From assembly GCF_002506585.1 (NCBI RefSeq), contig NZ_DAXW01000004.1:62001-126000 (forward strand): DNA of 64,000 nucleotides, read 5' to 3'. Numbering within the stretch: position 1 is the first letter of the stretch; the number at the start of each line of letters is the position of its first letter. The translations under genes were made by a program, and so were the position numbers. Below the pieces are notes generated by a model. It saw only the letters and a list, made by a program, of their open reading frames with translations. It did not search any database and had not been told where the DNA came from. Of the stretch, positions 34,560-43,670 are shown one piece after another. The DNA is from Methanoculleus sp. UBA430 (GTDB lineage: Archaea; Halobacteriota; Methanomicrobia; Methanomicrobiales; Methanoculleaceae).

Positions 34560-36295
34560 TCAACGGTCACGCTCTTTGCCAGGTTCCGCGGTTTGTCGAC
34601 GTCCCGCTGCAACGCGCATGCCGTGTGGTAAGCGAGCAGCTGGAGGGTGACCGACGCGGTCAGCACCTGCACCAGAAGGTGTGTGTTCGGGATGGGGATG
34701 AAGATGTCCGTTATCTCAGCGAGCTCCGTATCGCCGGCAACGCCGAGCGCGATGACCGGGGCTTTGCGGGCTTTCATCTCCTTGATGTTCGAAGCCATAA
34801 CATCGTAGGTCGGTCCGGGGGTGCAGATGGCGACCACCGGCGTCTCCTCCGTGAGGAGGGCGAACGGCCCGTGCTTGAGTTCTCCCGCCGCATACCCCTC
34901 GGCGTGGACGTAACTGATCTCCTTCATCTTCAAGGCGCCCTCCATCGAGACCGGATAGAACGCCCCTCTTCCCACGAAGAAGACGTGCTCGGCCTTTGAA
35001 CAGAGGGTGACCGCCTCCTTGATCTCGCCGAGGAGAACATCGCTGATAGCGAGGTGCGCATGAGAGAGGACATCGTCGAAGACGCCCTCGCACCGGGCGT
35101 TGAGGATCTGCATCAACGCAGCAAGCTGCGCCGTGTAGGACTTGGTTGCGGCGACGCCGATCTCAGGGCCGGCCCGCATAAGCAGGGTCTCGTCTGCGAT
35201 ACGGGTGACCGTGCTCCCCTGCATGTTGGTGATGGCAAGCGTGGGGCAGTTGCGAGCTTTCGCCATCTTTAAGGCGGCGATCGTATCCGCGGTCTCTCCT
35301 GACTGGGAGACCGCGATCACGAGACCGTGGAGGGGCGGGGTGAAGTACTTGAACTCCGACCCCATCTCGACCCGCACCGGTATACAGCAGAGCGATTCCG
35401 CCAGGTACTTGAAGATCAGGGCGGTGTGATACGACGTCCCGCACGCAACGAGGGTGATATCGTCGACCTCCGTGACCATCTGCCGCACCTTATCGTCGAT
35501 ACCGGCCCGGATGGTCTCGTAGAAGGACTGGGGCTGCTCGTAGATCTCCTTTAACATATAGTGAGCGAACCCACCCTTCCGGGTATCCTCGACGCACCAG
35601 TTAATCAGTTCGACCGGGCGCTCCACCTTCTCGCCACCATGAAAGATGGTGAAACTGCCGGGCCTGATGTCGGCGACGTCGCCGTCTTCCAGGTAGATAA
35701 CGCGCTCGGTGTACTCGAGGAGCGGCGTCATATCCGAGGCAGCAAAGACCTCGGCATCGCCGATGCCGAGAACGAGCGGGCTCGCGTCGCGGGCGGCGAC
35801 GATCCTCTGCGTATTCTCCGCGATCGCGAGGAGGGCATAGGAACCTTTGAGCAGGGGGAGGGTCGCGTTGACCGCACTGAGGAGGTCTCCGTCGTAGTGC
35901 TCCTCGATGAGGTGGGCGATCACCTCGGTATCGGTCTCGGACCGAAACGTGTGGCCGCGCCCTTCGAGCTGTCGTTTCAGTTCTCTGTAGTTCTCGATGA
36001 CCCCGTTATGCACCACGGCGATCTTATCCATGCAATCCGTATGTGGGTGGGCGTTGATGTCGTTGGGTTCGCCGTGCGTGGCCCACCGGGTGTGTCCGAT
36101 CCCCGTGCACCCGTGCAGATCGGCGGCCCCGGCCTCGCCGTCCGAGATTCGGCCCGTCTTCTTGTAGACCTCGATCGCGCTCCCGACCGTTGCGAGCCCA
36201 AACGAGTCGTAGCCCCGGTACTCTAGCCGCTTCAATCCCTGGATCAGGATTGGTGTCGCCTCCCGTCTACCGATGTAGCCGACAATTCCGCACAT
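34556..36295 (-). CDS. glmS: Glutamine-fructose-6-phosphate aminotransferase
   Basis: Makes glucosamine-6-phosphate, the entry to amino-sugar nucleotides. The 579 residues have glutaminase Cys2 (MCGIVGYIG), GIGHTRWATHG, NGVIENYRELK, and two SIS sugar-isomerase domains (GTSYHTALIFKYL, SQSGETADT, GRGAFYPVSMEGALKMKEISY), ending with the conserved PRNLAKSVTVE. Somewhat short for the family (about 600). It is part of a Glm operon with almost no gaps. Confidence 0.97.
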   Translation of the reverse strand: MCGIVGYIGRREATPILIQGLKRLEYRGYDSFGLATVGSAIEVYKKTGRISDGEAGAADLHGCTGIGHTRWATHGEPNDINAHPHTDCMDKIAVVHNGVIENYRELKRQLEGRGHTFRSETDTEVIAHLIEEHYDGDLLSAVNATLPLLKGSYALLAIAENTQRIVAARDASPLVLGIGDAEVFAASDMTPLLEYTERVIYLEDGDVADIRPGSFTIFHGGEKVERPVELINWCVEDTRKGGFAHYMLKEIYEQPQSFYETIRAGIDDKVRQMVTEVDDITLVACGTSYHTALIFKYLAESLCCIPVRVEMGSEFKYFTPPLHGLVIAVSQSGETADTIAALKMAKARNCPTLAITNMQGSTVTRIADETLLMRAGPEIGVAATKSYTAQLAALMQILNARCEGVFDDVLSHAHLAISDVLLGEIKEAVTLCSKAEHVFFVGRGAFYPVSMEGALKMKEISYVHAEGYAAGELKHGPFALLTEETPVVAICTPGPTYDVMASNIKEMKARKAPVIALGVAGDTELAEITDIFIPIPNTHLLVQVLTASVTLQLLAYHTACALQRDVDKPRNLAKSVTVE

Positions 36296-37450
36296 CTACA
36301 TCACCCGGGTGGCGTCCTCGATGAGACCACTCACTGTCTTCCCCTCCTCGATGATAACATTGTTACCTGCAATACAGTTTTTAAATGTTGTGAATGGTGC
36401 CGCACGGACCCCTTCACCGAGGACTGCGCCGAACTCCTCCTTCTGGACCCGGCCCCCGACCTCAATGAAACTCGCCGACGGGTAGGTGGTGGTGTGGTCG
36501 GCGAGGATGCACCCCTGGCCGAAAACCGCCGAGACGATCCGCGAGTGTGACCCGATCTTGACGTCGCCCATGATGAGGGAGTCGGCGACGTAGGTGAACG
36601 GCTCAAGCACCACCCTATCGCCGATGCTCACGTCCGGCATGATGACGCAGTTCGGGCCGATGTTGCAGTTGTTTCCGATGGTGACGGGACCGTAGATCAC
36701 GGTGTTCGGGCCGACGGTCGTCCCGGCGCCGATATGCACGGTGCCCCGGCGGATGACGGATGCGTCGACCATCCCGCCGATCTCGGGCGTGATCCCCCTG
36801 AGCATCCGGCTGTTGAGCTTCAGGAGGTCCCAGGGATAGATGGCATCCTGCCAGTCGTCCGCCGGGATCGCCCGTATCCGCTTGCCCGTCGCGATCATGG
36901 CGGCGAGGGCGTCGGGGATCTCGGTTGTATGGAGGTAGGAGAAGACATCGGGTGTGAACGAGTAGATCCCGGTCGATACCGTGAACGTCGGGGCATCCTC
37001 GGGCTTTTCGATGATCTCGCGGACGAGACCGTTCCTGATCACCACGACCCCGAAGTTCGAGGGGTTCGGGTGCTCGGCGACGAGCATGGCGTTCCGCTCC
37101 CTCTTGATCCGGGCTATCGACTCCGCGTTGATGTAGTTGTCGCCGGGGAGGACCAGAAAGTCGTCCGTGATCTCGGTCTGGGCCGCCCGGAGGGCGTCGG
37201 CGGTGCCGAGCTGCCGCTCCTGCACGGCGACCTGGATGGGGGCGTCGAGCCTGTTCAAGTGCCGGATGACGTCCTCCTTGCGGTAGCCGACCACCACCAC
37301 GATGTCCCGGATCCCGTTCTCGAGGAGGGCGTCGATGACGTACTCGATGATCGGCCGGTTCGCGACCGGAAGCATGGCTTTGGGCTTGCTCCGGGTCAGC
37401 GGCCGGAGGCGGCTCCCTTCTCCCGCTGCTAAAATGACTGCCTGCATCAT
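36296..37450 (-). CDS. GlmU-like sugar-1-phosphate nucleotidylyltransferase/acetyltransferase (copy 1)
   Basis: A 384-residue two-domain protein: nucleotidyltransferase at about 1-235 (VILAAGEGSRLRPLT, KPKAMLPVANRP, LGTADALRAA, LPGDNYI) and a left-handed beta-helix from about 245 (IGAGTTVGPNTVIYG, IGPNCVIMPDVSIGD). Archaeal proteins of this layout acetylate GlcN-1-P and make UDP-GlcNAc. It directly adjoins glmS and is followed upstream by a paralogue, so the two may have split or different roles. Confidence 0.9.
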   Translation of the reverse strand: MMQAVILAAGEGSRLRPLTRSKPKAMLPVANRPIIEYVIDALLENGIRDIVVVVGYRKEDVIRHLNRLDAPIQVAVQERQLGTADALRAAQTEITDDFLVLPGDNYINAESIARIKRERNAMLVAEHPNPSNFGVVVIRNGLVREIIEKPEDAPTFTVSTGIYSFTPDVFSYLHTTEIPDALAAMIATGKRIRAIPADDWQDAIYPWDLLKLNSRMLRGITPEIGGMVDASVIRRGTVHIGAGTTVGPNTVIYGPVTIGNNCNIGPNCVIMPDVSIGDRVVLEPFTYVADSLIMGDVKIGSHSRIVSAVFGQGCILADHTTTYPSASFIEVGGRVQKEEFGAVLGEGVRAAPFTTFKNCIAGNNVIIEEGKTVSGLIEDATRVM

Positions 37451-37451
37451 A

Positions 37452-38651
37452 TCACCTGATGATCGATCCTTCCTCGATACATCCCTCTACGAGGGAGTGG
37501 GGGGCGATCCTCGCATTGCTACCGATGAGGCTCCCGACGTTGACCGAGCAGTTGATCCCGAAGAGGACGTTGTCGCCGATGATGGCGCCGAACTTCCGCC
37601 GGCCGGTCGTCTTCCCGCAGACCTTCACCGGCCCGTTATCGTGCCGGAGGTTTGCGACCTTGGTGCCCGCCCCGAAATTGCACCCGCTTCCGACGATGCT
37701 GTCGCCGATGTAGTTGAAGTGCGGGACCTTCGTCCCCGGCATGATGATGGAGTTCTTGATCTCGGTCGAGTGCCCGATGTGGCAGCCGTCGCCGATAGCA
37801 GTCGAGCCCCGGATGTAAGCGTGGGGGCCGATGACGCAGTTCTCGCCGATGGTGCAGGCTCCCTCGATGTAGGTCCCGGCCCGGATCACCGTTCCTTTCC
37901 CGATGCTGACCCCCTCCGGGATGGTGCACCCGTCTTCGACGGTACCGCACTGTTCGTGGTGCATCGAGGAGAGGAGCGCTTCGTTTGCATCCAGGAGGTC
38001 CCACGGTTGTCCGACGTCGAGCCAGTAATCCAGCGGGTATCCGGTGAGCGTCCCGTCCCTGATGTAGGTCTCGAGGGCATCGGTCAGTTCGAACTCCCCG
38101 CGGCCGGAGACTTTAATCCCGGTCAGGAGGTCAAAGATGCCGGGGTCAAAGAGGTAGGCACCAGCGTTGATCAGGTTGCTCTTGGGGTGCTCCGACTTCT
38201 CCTCGAGACCGGTGATACGGCTCCCTTCCACGGTCACCACGCCATAGTCCTGTGGGTGGTCCGTCTCGTGGATCCCGACGCACGGGGCACTCCCCCGGCA
38301 GAGTTCCCTGATATCGTCCTTCTTGAGGACCATGTCGCCGTTTAAGAGGAGGAACCGGTCGTTGACCATTCCTGCCGTAGCCCGCAGGGCGTCTGCGGTA
38401 CCGAGCTGGTGCCGCTGGGTCACGTAGGTTATCTTCACCCCGAGGGCGCTGCCGTCCCCGAAGTGGTTCCGAATCTCCCGCTCGAAGTAGCCGACGACGA
38501 AGATGAAGTCGGTGATCCCCGCATCGCGGGCCGCGATAACCAGGTGTTCCATCATCGGGCGGTTGGCGATAGGGAGCATCACCTTCGGGCGCCGGGCGGT
38601 CAGCGGGCGCATCCGTTTCCCCTCTCCTGCTGCAAGTACGACACACTGCAT
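37452..38651 (-). CDS. glmU: GlmU-like sugar-1-phosphate nucleotidylyltransferase/acetyltransferase (copy 2)
   Basis: A 399-residue paralogue of the previous protein, with VVLAAGEGKRMRPLT, RPKVMLPIANRP, HQLGTADALRAT, LLNGDMVL and a beta-helix containing IGKGTVIRAGTYIEGACTIG, HIGHSTEIKNSIIMPGTKVPHFNYIGDSI. The segment TKVPHFNYIGDS with the later GTKVANLRHD is the signature of true GlmU acetyltransferase domains, so this copy is the better candidate for UDP-GlcNAc synthesis. One base separates it from copy 1. Confidence 0.93.
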   Translation of the reverse strand: MQCVVLAAGEGKRMRPLTARRPKVMLPIANRPMMEHLVIAARDAGITDFIFVVGYFEREIRNHFGDGSALGVKITYVTQRHQLGTADALRATAGMVNDRFLLLNGDMVLKKDDIRELCRGSAPCVGIHETDHPQDYGVVTVEGSRITGLEEKSEHPKSNLINAGAYLFDPGIFDLLTGIKVSGRGEFELTDALETYIRDGTLTGYPLDYWLDVGQPWDLLDANEALLSSMHHEQCGTVEDGCTIPEGVSIGKGTVIRAGTYIEGACTIGENCVIGPHAYIRGSTAIGDGCHIGHSTEIKNSIIMPGTKVPHFNYIGDSIVGSGCNFGAGTKVANLRHDNGPVKVCGKTTGRRKFGAIIGDNVLFGINCSVNVGSLIGSNARIAPHSLVEGCIEEGSIIR

Positions 38652-38655
38652 AGAC

Positions 38656-39912
38656 TTACTCCAGACTCCGTTTCGCTCGCTCCAGGGCGGCCTGTCCCAG
38701 ATCGAGCATCTCTTTCGCTTTCTCGCGCGTCCTTCCCTCGGCCGTGATCCGGACCTTCGGTTCGGTCCCGCTTGCCCGGACCAGGTACCAGCCGTCTTCG
38801 TCCTCGAACCGGACCCCGTGGGTCGGTTCGTCGGCTCCCATCGCCGTCATAACCTCGCGGGGCGATCCGATGCGGTAGGACTCCCGAAGGAGGGTGTACC
38901 TCGGCATCCGGTCGAGTTCCTCTGCAATCGACCACTCGGACGCGATCTCGCAGAGGAGGGCCGCGGCGTAGATCCCGTCCGGGCAGAAGGAGTGTTCGGG
39001 GAATATCCAGCTTCCCGACGCCTCGCCGCCGAAATCTCCCCAGGAGAGGAGTTCCTCGGAGACGAAACTGTCGCCGACGGGGGTGCGGTGGACCTCCGCG
39101 ACCTCCTCGATCGCCATCGAGGCGTCGACGGTGGTGACGACGCGCTTCCGGTCGAGGTACTTCGCAAAGAGCATCAGGAGGTGGTCCCCGTCGATGTAGC
39201 GGCCCCGCTCGTCGAAGGCCATCATCCGGTCGGCGTCGCCGTCGTGGATGATCGCACATGCGGCCTCCCGCTTCCGGACAAGCTCCCCGATGTAGGGGAG
39301 GTTCGCCTCGAGCGGCTCCGAAGGCCGGGCAAACCGGCCGGAGACGTTGCAGTTCAGCCCGACGACGGTCACCCCCGCCGCTGCAAGGAGGTCGGGGCTG
39401 ACGACACCTCCCGCACCGTTGCCGCAGTCGAGCACGACCCTGATCGGTCGCGAGAGGCTTATCCGGTCGAGGATTGCGTCCCGGTGCGCATCAACCGCAT
39501 CGGTAGGAAGGACGCGCCCCTGCTCGTCCCAGCTCTTCCAGTGGGAACTCCTGAGCGCCTCCTCGATCGCTGTCTGCTGCCGGAGGGTGAACGACGAGCC
39601 GTCGGGGTTGAGCAGTTTTACCCCGTTGTAGGACTCGGGGTTATGCGAGGCGGTGATCATGCACCCTGCGTCCACGTACCCTGTCGCGTGTGCGACCGTC
39701 GGGGTGGGCGCGATGCCGCAGGTGTAGACGGTTGCACCGGCCGAGAGCATCCCGGCGATGATGCAGTGTTCCAGTAACTCGCTGGTCGTGCGGGTATCCC
39801 TGCCCACGACGACGCCCGATGCGCCGCCTGCAGTGGCTGCTCCTATGCGGAGCGCGAGATCGACGAGACCGGGGTCAAATTCCCGCCGGATTCCGGAAGA
39901 GCCGAAAAGCAT
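38656..39912 (-). CDS. glmM: Phosphoglucosamine mutase
   Basis: Converts GlcN-6-P to GlcN-1-P. The 418 residues begin FGSSGIRREFDP, with the phosphoserine loop MITASHNPESYNG, metal loop HDGDADRMMAFDE, sugar loop GGEASGSWIF and C-terminal RASGTEPKVRITAEG. The family also includes phosphomannomutases; the glm neighbours favour glucosamine. GGAG lies just before its ATG, and the operon probably starts here and runs to the aminotransferase. Confidence 0.93.
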   Translation of the reverse strand: MLFGSSGIRREFDPGLVDLALRIGAATAGGASGVVVGRDTRTTSELLEHCIIAGMLSAGATVYTCGIAPTPTVAHATGYVDAGCMITASHNPESYNGVKLLNPDGSSFTLRQQTAIEEALRSSHWKSWDEQGRVLPTDAVDAHRDAILDRISLSRPIRVVLDCGNGAGGVVSPDLLAAAGVTVVGLNCNVSGRFARPSEPLEANLPYIGELVRKREAACAIIHDGDADRMMAFDERGRYIDGDHLLMLFAKYLDRKRVVTTVDASMAIEEVAEVHRTPVGDSFVSEELLSWGDFGGEASGSWIFPEHSFCPDGIYAAALLCEIASEWSIAEELDRMPRYTLLRESYRIGSPREVMTAMGADEPTHGVRFEDEDGWYLVRASGTEPKVRITAEGRTREKAKEMLDLGQAALERAKRSLE

Positions 39913-39949
39913 ACTCCTGTATACTCATTTCTTCCCTAAAAAAAGGTAT

Positions 39950-40555
39950 TCATCGGCCGTGAGGGCACCAGTGTTCGAGATTTATGTGGGCACTGACCCC
40001 GGCGGTCGACGGCCCGAGGAAGATCATCCGCTTCCGTCCCCGGTACTCGTCGATGCAGGCGACCCCCGCGTCGGTCGTCATGCCGTCGCCGGCGACCAGG
40101 AAGAGATCGGCCGCTTCCGGCGAGTCGACCACCTGATTCCCGAGGGCCCGCTCGAGGACCGGCATCGGGCCGACGAGGTAGACGCATTTTCCGGCGACCT
40201 CGCGGGAGAGTTCCGCAAGGCAGGGGCCGTAGCAGTCGGGGGTGCAGGGGCGGAGTTTCCGCGAGAGGCAGAGGAACGCCGAGACGGCGTTGACGATCGC
40301 GCCCGCCGCCGCTCGTTGTTTCTGGTTTGCGAGCGGTGCGCCGAACATGAATGAGATCCGGGTGTTGGCCCGGACGGGTTCGCTCGTGATGAACTGTCCC
40401 CGCTTCCCGCCGAAATGCCCCTCCATCGGGACCCCTTTCGGGTATTGGCAGACATCTGCGTCGTAGTTCACCCTGAGCGTCACGATCCCGTCCTCGCACC
40501 CGCTGTCCGCGAGGATCGTCTCGAGTTTTCCTATAGCATCGTGCCAGAACGTCAC
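39950..40555 (-). CDS. Uncharacterised protein, Cys-containing, in pcm-cyclase operon
   Basis: I do not recognise this 201-residue protein. It looks soluble. It has a conserved-looking GHFGGKRGQFITSEP, a cysteine cluster KLRPCTPDCYGPCLAEL at about 101-117, and in the last third VYLVGPMPVLERALG, DLFLVAGDGMT and MIFLGPSTAGVSAHINLEHWCPHG, which may be a Rossmann-like region. Its start is GTG 40555, overlapping the cyclase stop (GTGA). Co-translation with the cyclase and Pcm is likely. A metal or nucleotide role is possible but unsupported. Confidence 0.75.
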   Translation of the reverse strand: MTFWHDAIGKLETILADSGCEDGIVTLRVNYDADVCQYPKGVPMEGHFGGKRGQFITSEPVRANTRISFMFGAPLANQKQRAAAGAIVNAVSAFLCLSRKLRPCTPDCYGPCLAELSREVAGKCVYLVGPMPVLERALGNQVVDSPEAADLFLVAGDGMTTDAGVACIDEYRGRKRMIFLGPSTAGVSAHINLEHWCPHGR

Positions 40556-41166
40556 GTCAATTCCTCCTTATCCCGGAGGATCGCCCGAACAGGCGACCCG
40601 TCCGCGCCTTTGATCCGCAACGGGAGCGCTGCCATGCAGTATTCTCCTTCCGGGACCGCCGCAAGATCGAGGAGTTCGAGGATGACCATCTCGCTCCCGA
40701 GCAGCAGTCGGTGGACCGAGCCGTCGCCGTTAAACTCCTCAATCGACGGGGTGTCGGTGCCAAGGCAGGTGATCCCGGCCTCGACGAGGACTTCTGCCGC
40801 CTCGAGGGAGAGCCCCGGGTACCCGGGATCGAACTCCTGCCGTCCCGAGAACCAGGTCTTTAAGAGGAGCGTCCGGGTGCCGGAAAGGCGGCCGGCGAGG
40901 TGGCCGGGACCGATGATCCCTTCCGCATCGCTGCAGTCGAGCACCTGCGCCGGTCCTGCGAGCCTCTCGGGCGGGATTGCATCGACCGTCAGCCCGCCCT
41001 CGAGGTAATGAGACGGGGCGTCGATGTGCGTTCCCGTGTGGGTCGCGAGGGTCATCTCTGTCACCCGGTACTGCCCGTTGTCGATCTCGTTGAACCGGGG
41101 CCGGATATCCCCCGGGTAGATGAGGGTATCCTCAGAGAGGGGACGGGTGATGTCGTAGACCGTCAC
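40552..41166 (-). CDS. Cyclase / kynurenine formamidase-like hydrolase
   Basis: A 204-residue metal-dependent hydrolase. The family motif HTGTHIDAPSH at 43-53 supplies metal ligands; VYDITRPLSEDTLIYPGD at the start and LGTDTPSIEEF near the middle are also typical. In bacteria members hydrolyse N-formylkynurenine or act in polyketide pathways; the archaeal substrate is unknown. The start is taken as GTG 41166, which overlaps the pcm stop in GTGA, rather than ATG 41187. Confidence 0.88.
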   Translation of the reverse strand: MTVYDITRPLSEDTLIYPGDIRPRFNEIDNGQYRVTEMTLATHTGTHIDAPSHYLEGGLTVDAIPPERLAGPAQVLDCSDAEGIIGPGHLAGRLSGTRTLLLKTWFSGRQEFDPGYPGLSLEAAEVLVEAGITCLGTDTPSIEEFNGDGSVHRLLLGSEMVILELLDLAAVPEGEYCMAALPLRIKGADGSPVRAILRDKEELT

Positions 41167-41828
41167 AGGCCGTCCTCTCCCCGCCACCCAAACTGCCCGA
41201 TCAGCGGCACGAAGCAGACGCCGCCGAGCGGGATCTTCTCCACCCTGCCCTCGCGCTTGACGAGTTTGATGAGGTCCTGGCAGTCCCGCGGCCCGACGGG
41301 AGCGATCAGCCGCCCGCCTTCGGCGAGCTGTGTTACCAGGGGGTCGGGGATGTCGGGCGATGCGGCCGTGACGACGATGGCGTTGTAGGGCGCCTCCGGC
41401 GGATACCCCTCCGTGCCGTCGCCGACGACGACCGTAACGCCGGTGACTCCCGCCCGGGCGAGGTTCTGTTGCGCCCGGTCGGCGAGGTCCGGGAGGCGCT
41501 CGATCGAGATGACCGTCCCGGCGAGTTCAGCGAGGAGTGCGGACTGGTAGCCGCTGCCGGTCCCGATCTCGAGTACCCGGTCCTCTGGCGACAGAGCGAG
41601 TTGTTCGGTCATGACGGCGACGATGTAGGGCTGAGAGATGGTCTGCCCCTCCCCGATGGGAAGCGGCCGGTCCTCGTAGGCGGCACGCTCAAAGCCCTTC
41701 GGCACGAAAAAGTGGCGCGGGATCTTCTCCATCGCGGCAAGCACCCGCTCGTCCCTGACCCCCCGGGCCCGGATCTGGAACTCCACCATCTCCTCGCGCT
41801 CTTTCCGGCAGGGATCGGCCTCTGTCAT
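41163..41828 (-). CDS. pcm: Protein-L-isoaspartate O-methyltransferase
   Basis: Repairs isoaspartyl residues in aged proteins by SAM-dependent methylation. The 221 residues match archaeal Pcm: AMEKIPRHFFVP, YEDRPLPIGEGQTISQPY, the SAM-binding VLEIGTGSGYQSALLAEL, VVVGDGTEGYPPEAPY and a C-terminal LIAPVGPRDCQDL. It heads a three-gene set with 4-base overlaps (pcm, cyclase, uncharacterised protein), lying just after sufB. Confidence 0.95.
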   Translation of the reverse strand: MTEADPCRKEREEMVEFQIRARGVRDERVLAAMEKIPRHFFVPKGFERAAYEDRPLPIGEGQTISQPYIVAVMTEQLALSPEDRVLEIGTGSGYQSALLAELAGTVISIERLPDLADRAQQNLARAGVTGVTVVVGDGTEGYPPEAPYNAIVVTAASPDIPDPLVTQLAEGGRLIAPVGPRDCQDLIKLVKREGRVEKIPLGGVCFVPLIGQFGWRGEDGL

Positions 41829-41841
41829 ACCCTCTCACGAA

Positions 41842-42933
41842 TCAGAATCCTGATTCAGCTTTATCGATCGCGGCATCGATCTGAGTCTGCAGGACTGCAG
41901 GCAGACCGCTGATCTTTACATCCAGGAACCCGCGTATAATGGTTGCGGTAGCCTCCTCCTCGGAGAGTCCCCGGGCCATGAGGTACTCGATCTCGTGGCG
42001 AGCGATCTTACCGACCGCGGCCTCGTGAGAGAGTTCGGTGCCGGTCAGGGTCCCTTCGATCTCGGGGATGGCGTGGATGATGCCGTCTTTTAAGATCAGG
42101 CCCTTGCACTCGATGTGGCCCCGGGTGTTGTCCTTCTCGCCGAGGATGTGACCCCGTGAAATGACCTTGCCGCCGGTGGTGATTGCCCGGGTGATGAGTT
42201 CGGTGCTTGTGTGCTCGGCGGCAAGGATGGTCCGGGAACCGAGATCGAGGGTTGAACCCGGCGTCGCAACGACGATGCTCGAGAACCGGGCGACGGCGTT
42301 CTTCCCGACCAGGCGTGCCGTCGGGTACATGTTGACCTGGTTGACCGGCTGCATGCAGATGTAGTTTGAGAGGAAGGTGCCGTCCTCTTCGACGACGGTG
42401 GCGCTTCGCGGGAAGACGCTGATCCCCGGGTTCCAGTTGTGGATCATCGTGGATGTGACTTTGGCGCCTTTGCCGACGTAGATCTCGGTCACCCCGATAT
42501 GCGCCCCGTGCTCCTTCTGCCAGGAACTCGCGCAACCGGAGATGATGTGAATCTCCGAGCCTTCCCGCGCGATGAAGAGGTTGTGGACGTGCTGCACCGG
42601 CTCCTCGCGGAGGAAGAGACAGGCCTGAAGGGGCATCTCGACCTTCACGCCTTCGTGGGCGATGACGACGAGGCCCTGTGGGTTCTCCTGCTTTGCCACG
42701 AACTGGGTATACTTGTCCTTATCCTTCGGAACGGCGTTCCAGTAGTAGTCCTTCACCCAGTCGTACTTCTCGAGGGCGACCTTGATGGGGAGCATCTCGA
42801 TCCCCTCGGCCCCGCAGGTGGTCTGGATCACCTTCTGGTCGACCTGGAAGAAACTCCCGCACCGGTTCTGCATCCCGACCTCAAGGCCGGTCAGGGCGAG
42901 GCGCTCCCGGTCCTTCTCCGAGAGGTGCTCCAT
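41842..42933 (-). CDS. sufB: SufB-type Fe-S cluster scaffold protein
   Basis: A 363-residue member of the SufBD family, which with the SufC ATPase assembles Fe-S clusters. The archaeal SufBC pair is the minimal form. Seen are the beta-helix core (GCASSWQKEHGAHIG, VEEDGTFLSNYI), GRTI-like GSRTILAAEHTSTEL, RGHIECKGLILKD and the C-terminal HEAAVGKIARHEIEYLMARGLSEEEA, a family signature. The ATG at 42933 lies five bases after the sufC stop; the frame opens earlier within sufC. Confidence 0.93.
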   Translation of the reverse strand: MEHLSEKDRERLALTGLEVGMQNRCGSFFQVDQKVIQTTCGAEGIEMLPIKVALEKYDWVKDYYWNAVPKDKDKYTQFVAKQENPQGLVVIAHEGVKVEMPLQACLFLREEPVQHVHNLFIAREGSEIHIISGCASSWQKEHGAHIGVTEIYVGKGAKVTSTMIHNWNPGISVFPRSATVVEEDGTFLSNYICMQPVNQVNMYPTARLVGKNAVARFSSIVVATPGSTLDLGSRTILAAEHTSTELITRAITTGGKVISRGHILGEKDNTRGHIECKGLILKDGIIHAIPEIEGTLTGTELSHEAAVGKIARHEIEYLMARGLSEEEATATIIRGFLDVKISGLPAVLQTQIDAAIDKAESGF

Positions 42934-42938
42934 ATCGG

Positions 42939-43670
42939 TTACATCTGTTTGCAACGCAGACACTCTCCGTATCCCTTCTCCTTGACGACCCGCAGGATCT
43001 CGCGGGGGTTCCCGTGGCACCGGATCTGGCCGTTGATCAGTACGTGGCCCTGGTCGGCCTCGAGGTAATCGAGGATGTAGCCGGTGTGGGTGATGATGAG
43101 ACCGCTCCGGCGCCGGTTGACGATGTGGACGTCTTTTTCGAGGAGGCTTGCGATCTCCTTGCCCATGAGGTTCATGTTCTCGAGGTCGACGCCGCTCTCC
43201 GGCTCGTCAAGCATGAGGAAGTCGGGCTGCTGGACCTTCAGTTGTAAGACCTCGCTCCGTTTGATCTCACCGCCGGAGAACCCGACGTTGATGTCCCGGG
43301 AAAGAAAGTGCTCCATGTTGACCGACTGCGCGAGCGCCTCTATCGCCTCTTCCCCCATGTGGGATGTGGCGGTGAGCAGTTTCCCGAGTTTCAGCCCGGA
43401 GATCGCGGGCGGGTGCTGAAACATCATGCCTATCCCGAGACGGGCCCGCTCGTGGATCGGCATCCCGGTGATATTCTGCCCTTTAAAAATGATGGATCCC
43501 GATGTTATCGTATAGCCGCCGAACCCCATGATCGCTTTGAGCAGCGTGCTCTTTCCCGAGCCGTTCGGCCCCATCAGGATATGGGTCTCCCCCTGCCCGA
43601 CGTGGAGGTTGATGTCGTGGAGCACTTCGGTGTCATCCACGCTCACGTGCAAATCACTGATATCCAGCAT
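42939..43670 (-). CDS. sufC: SufC ATPase
   Basis: ABC-type ATPase of 243 residues that drives SufB. It shows Walker A GPNGSGKST (34-42), Q-loop MMFQHPPAI, the Suf-specific signature FSGGEIKRSE, Walker B FLMLDEPESGVD and the switch histidine in LIITHTG. The C-terminal GYGECLRCKQM has two cysteines. A TATA-like GTTAATTGCA at 43702-43711 places the transcript start just ahead of ATG 43670, ruling out ATG 43706. Confidence 0.95.
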   Translation of the reverse strand: MLDISDLHVSVDDTEVLHDINLHVGQGETHILMGPNGSGKSTLLKAIMGFGGYTITSGSIIFKGQNITGMPIHERARLGIGMMFQHPPAISGLKLGKLLTATSHMGEEAIEALAQSVNMEHFLSRDINVGFSGGEIKRSEVLQLKVQQPDFLMLDEPESGVDLENMNLMGKEIASLLEKDVHIVNRRRSGLIITHTGYILDYLEADQGHVLINGQIRCHGNPREILRVVKEKGYGECLRCKQM

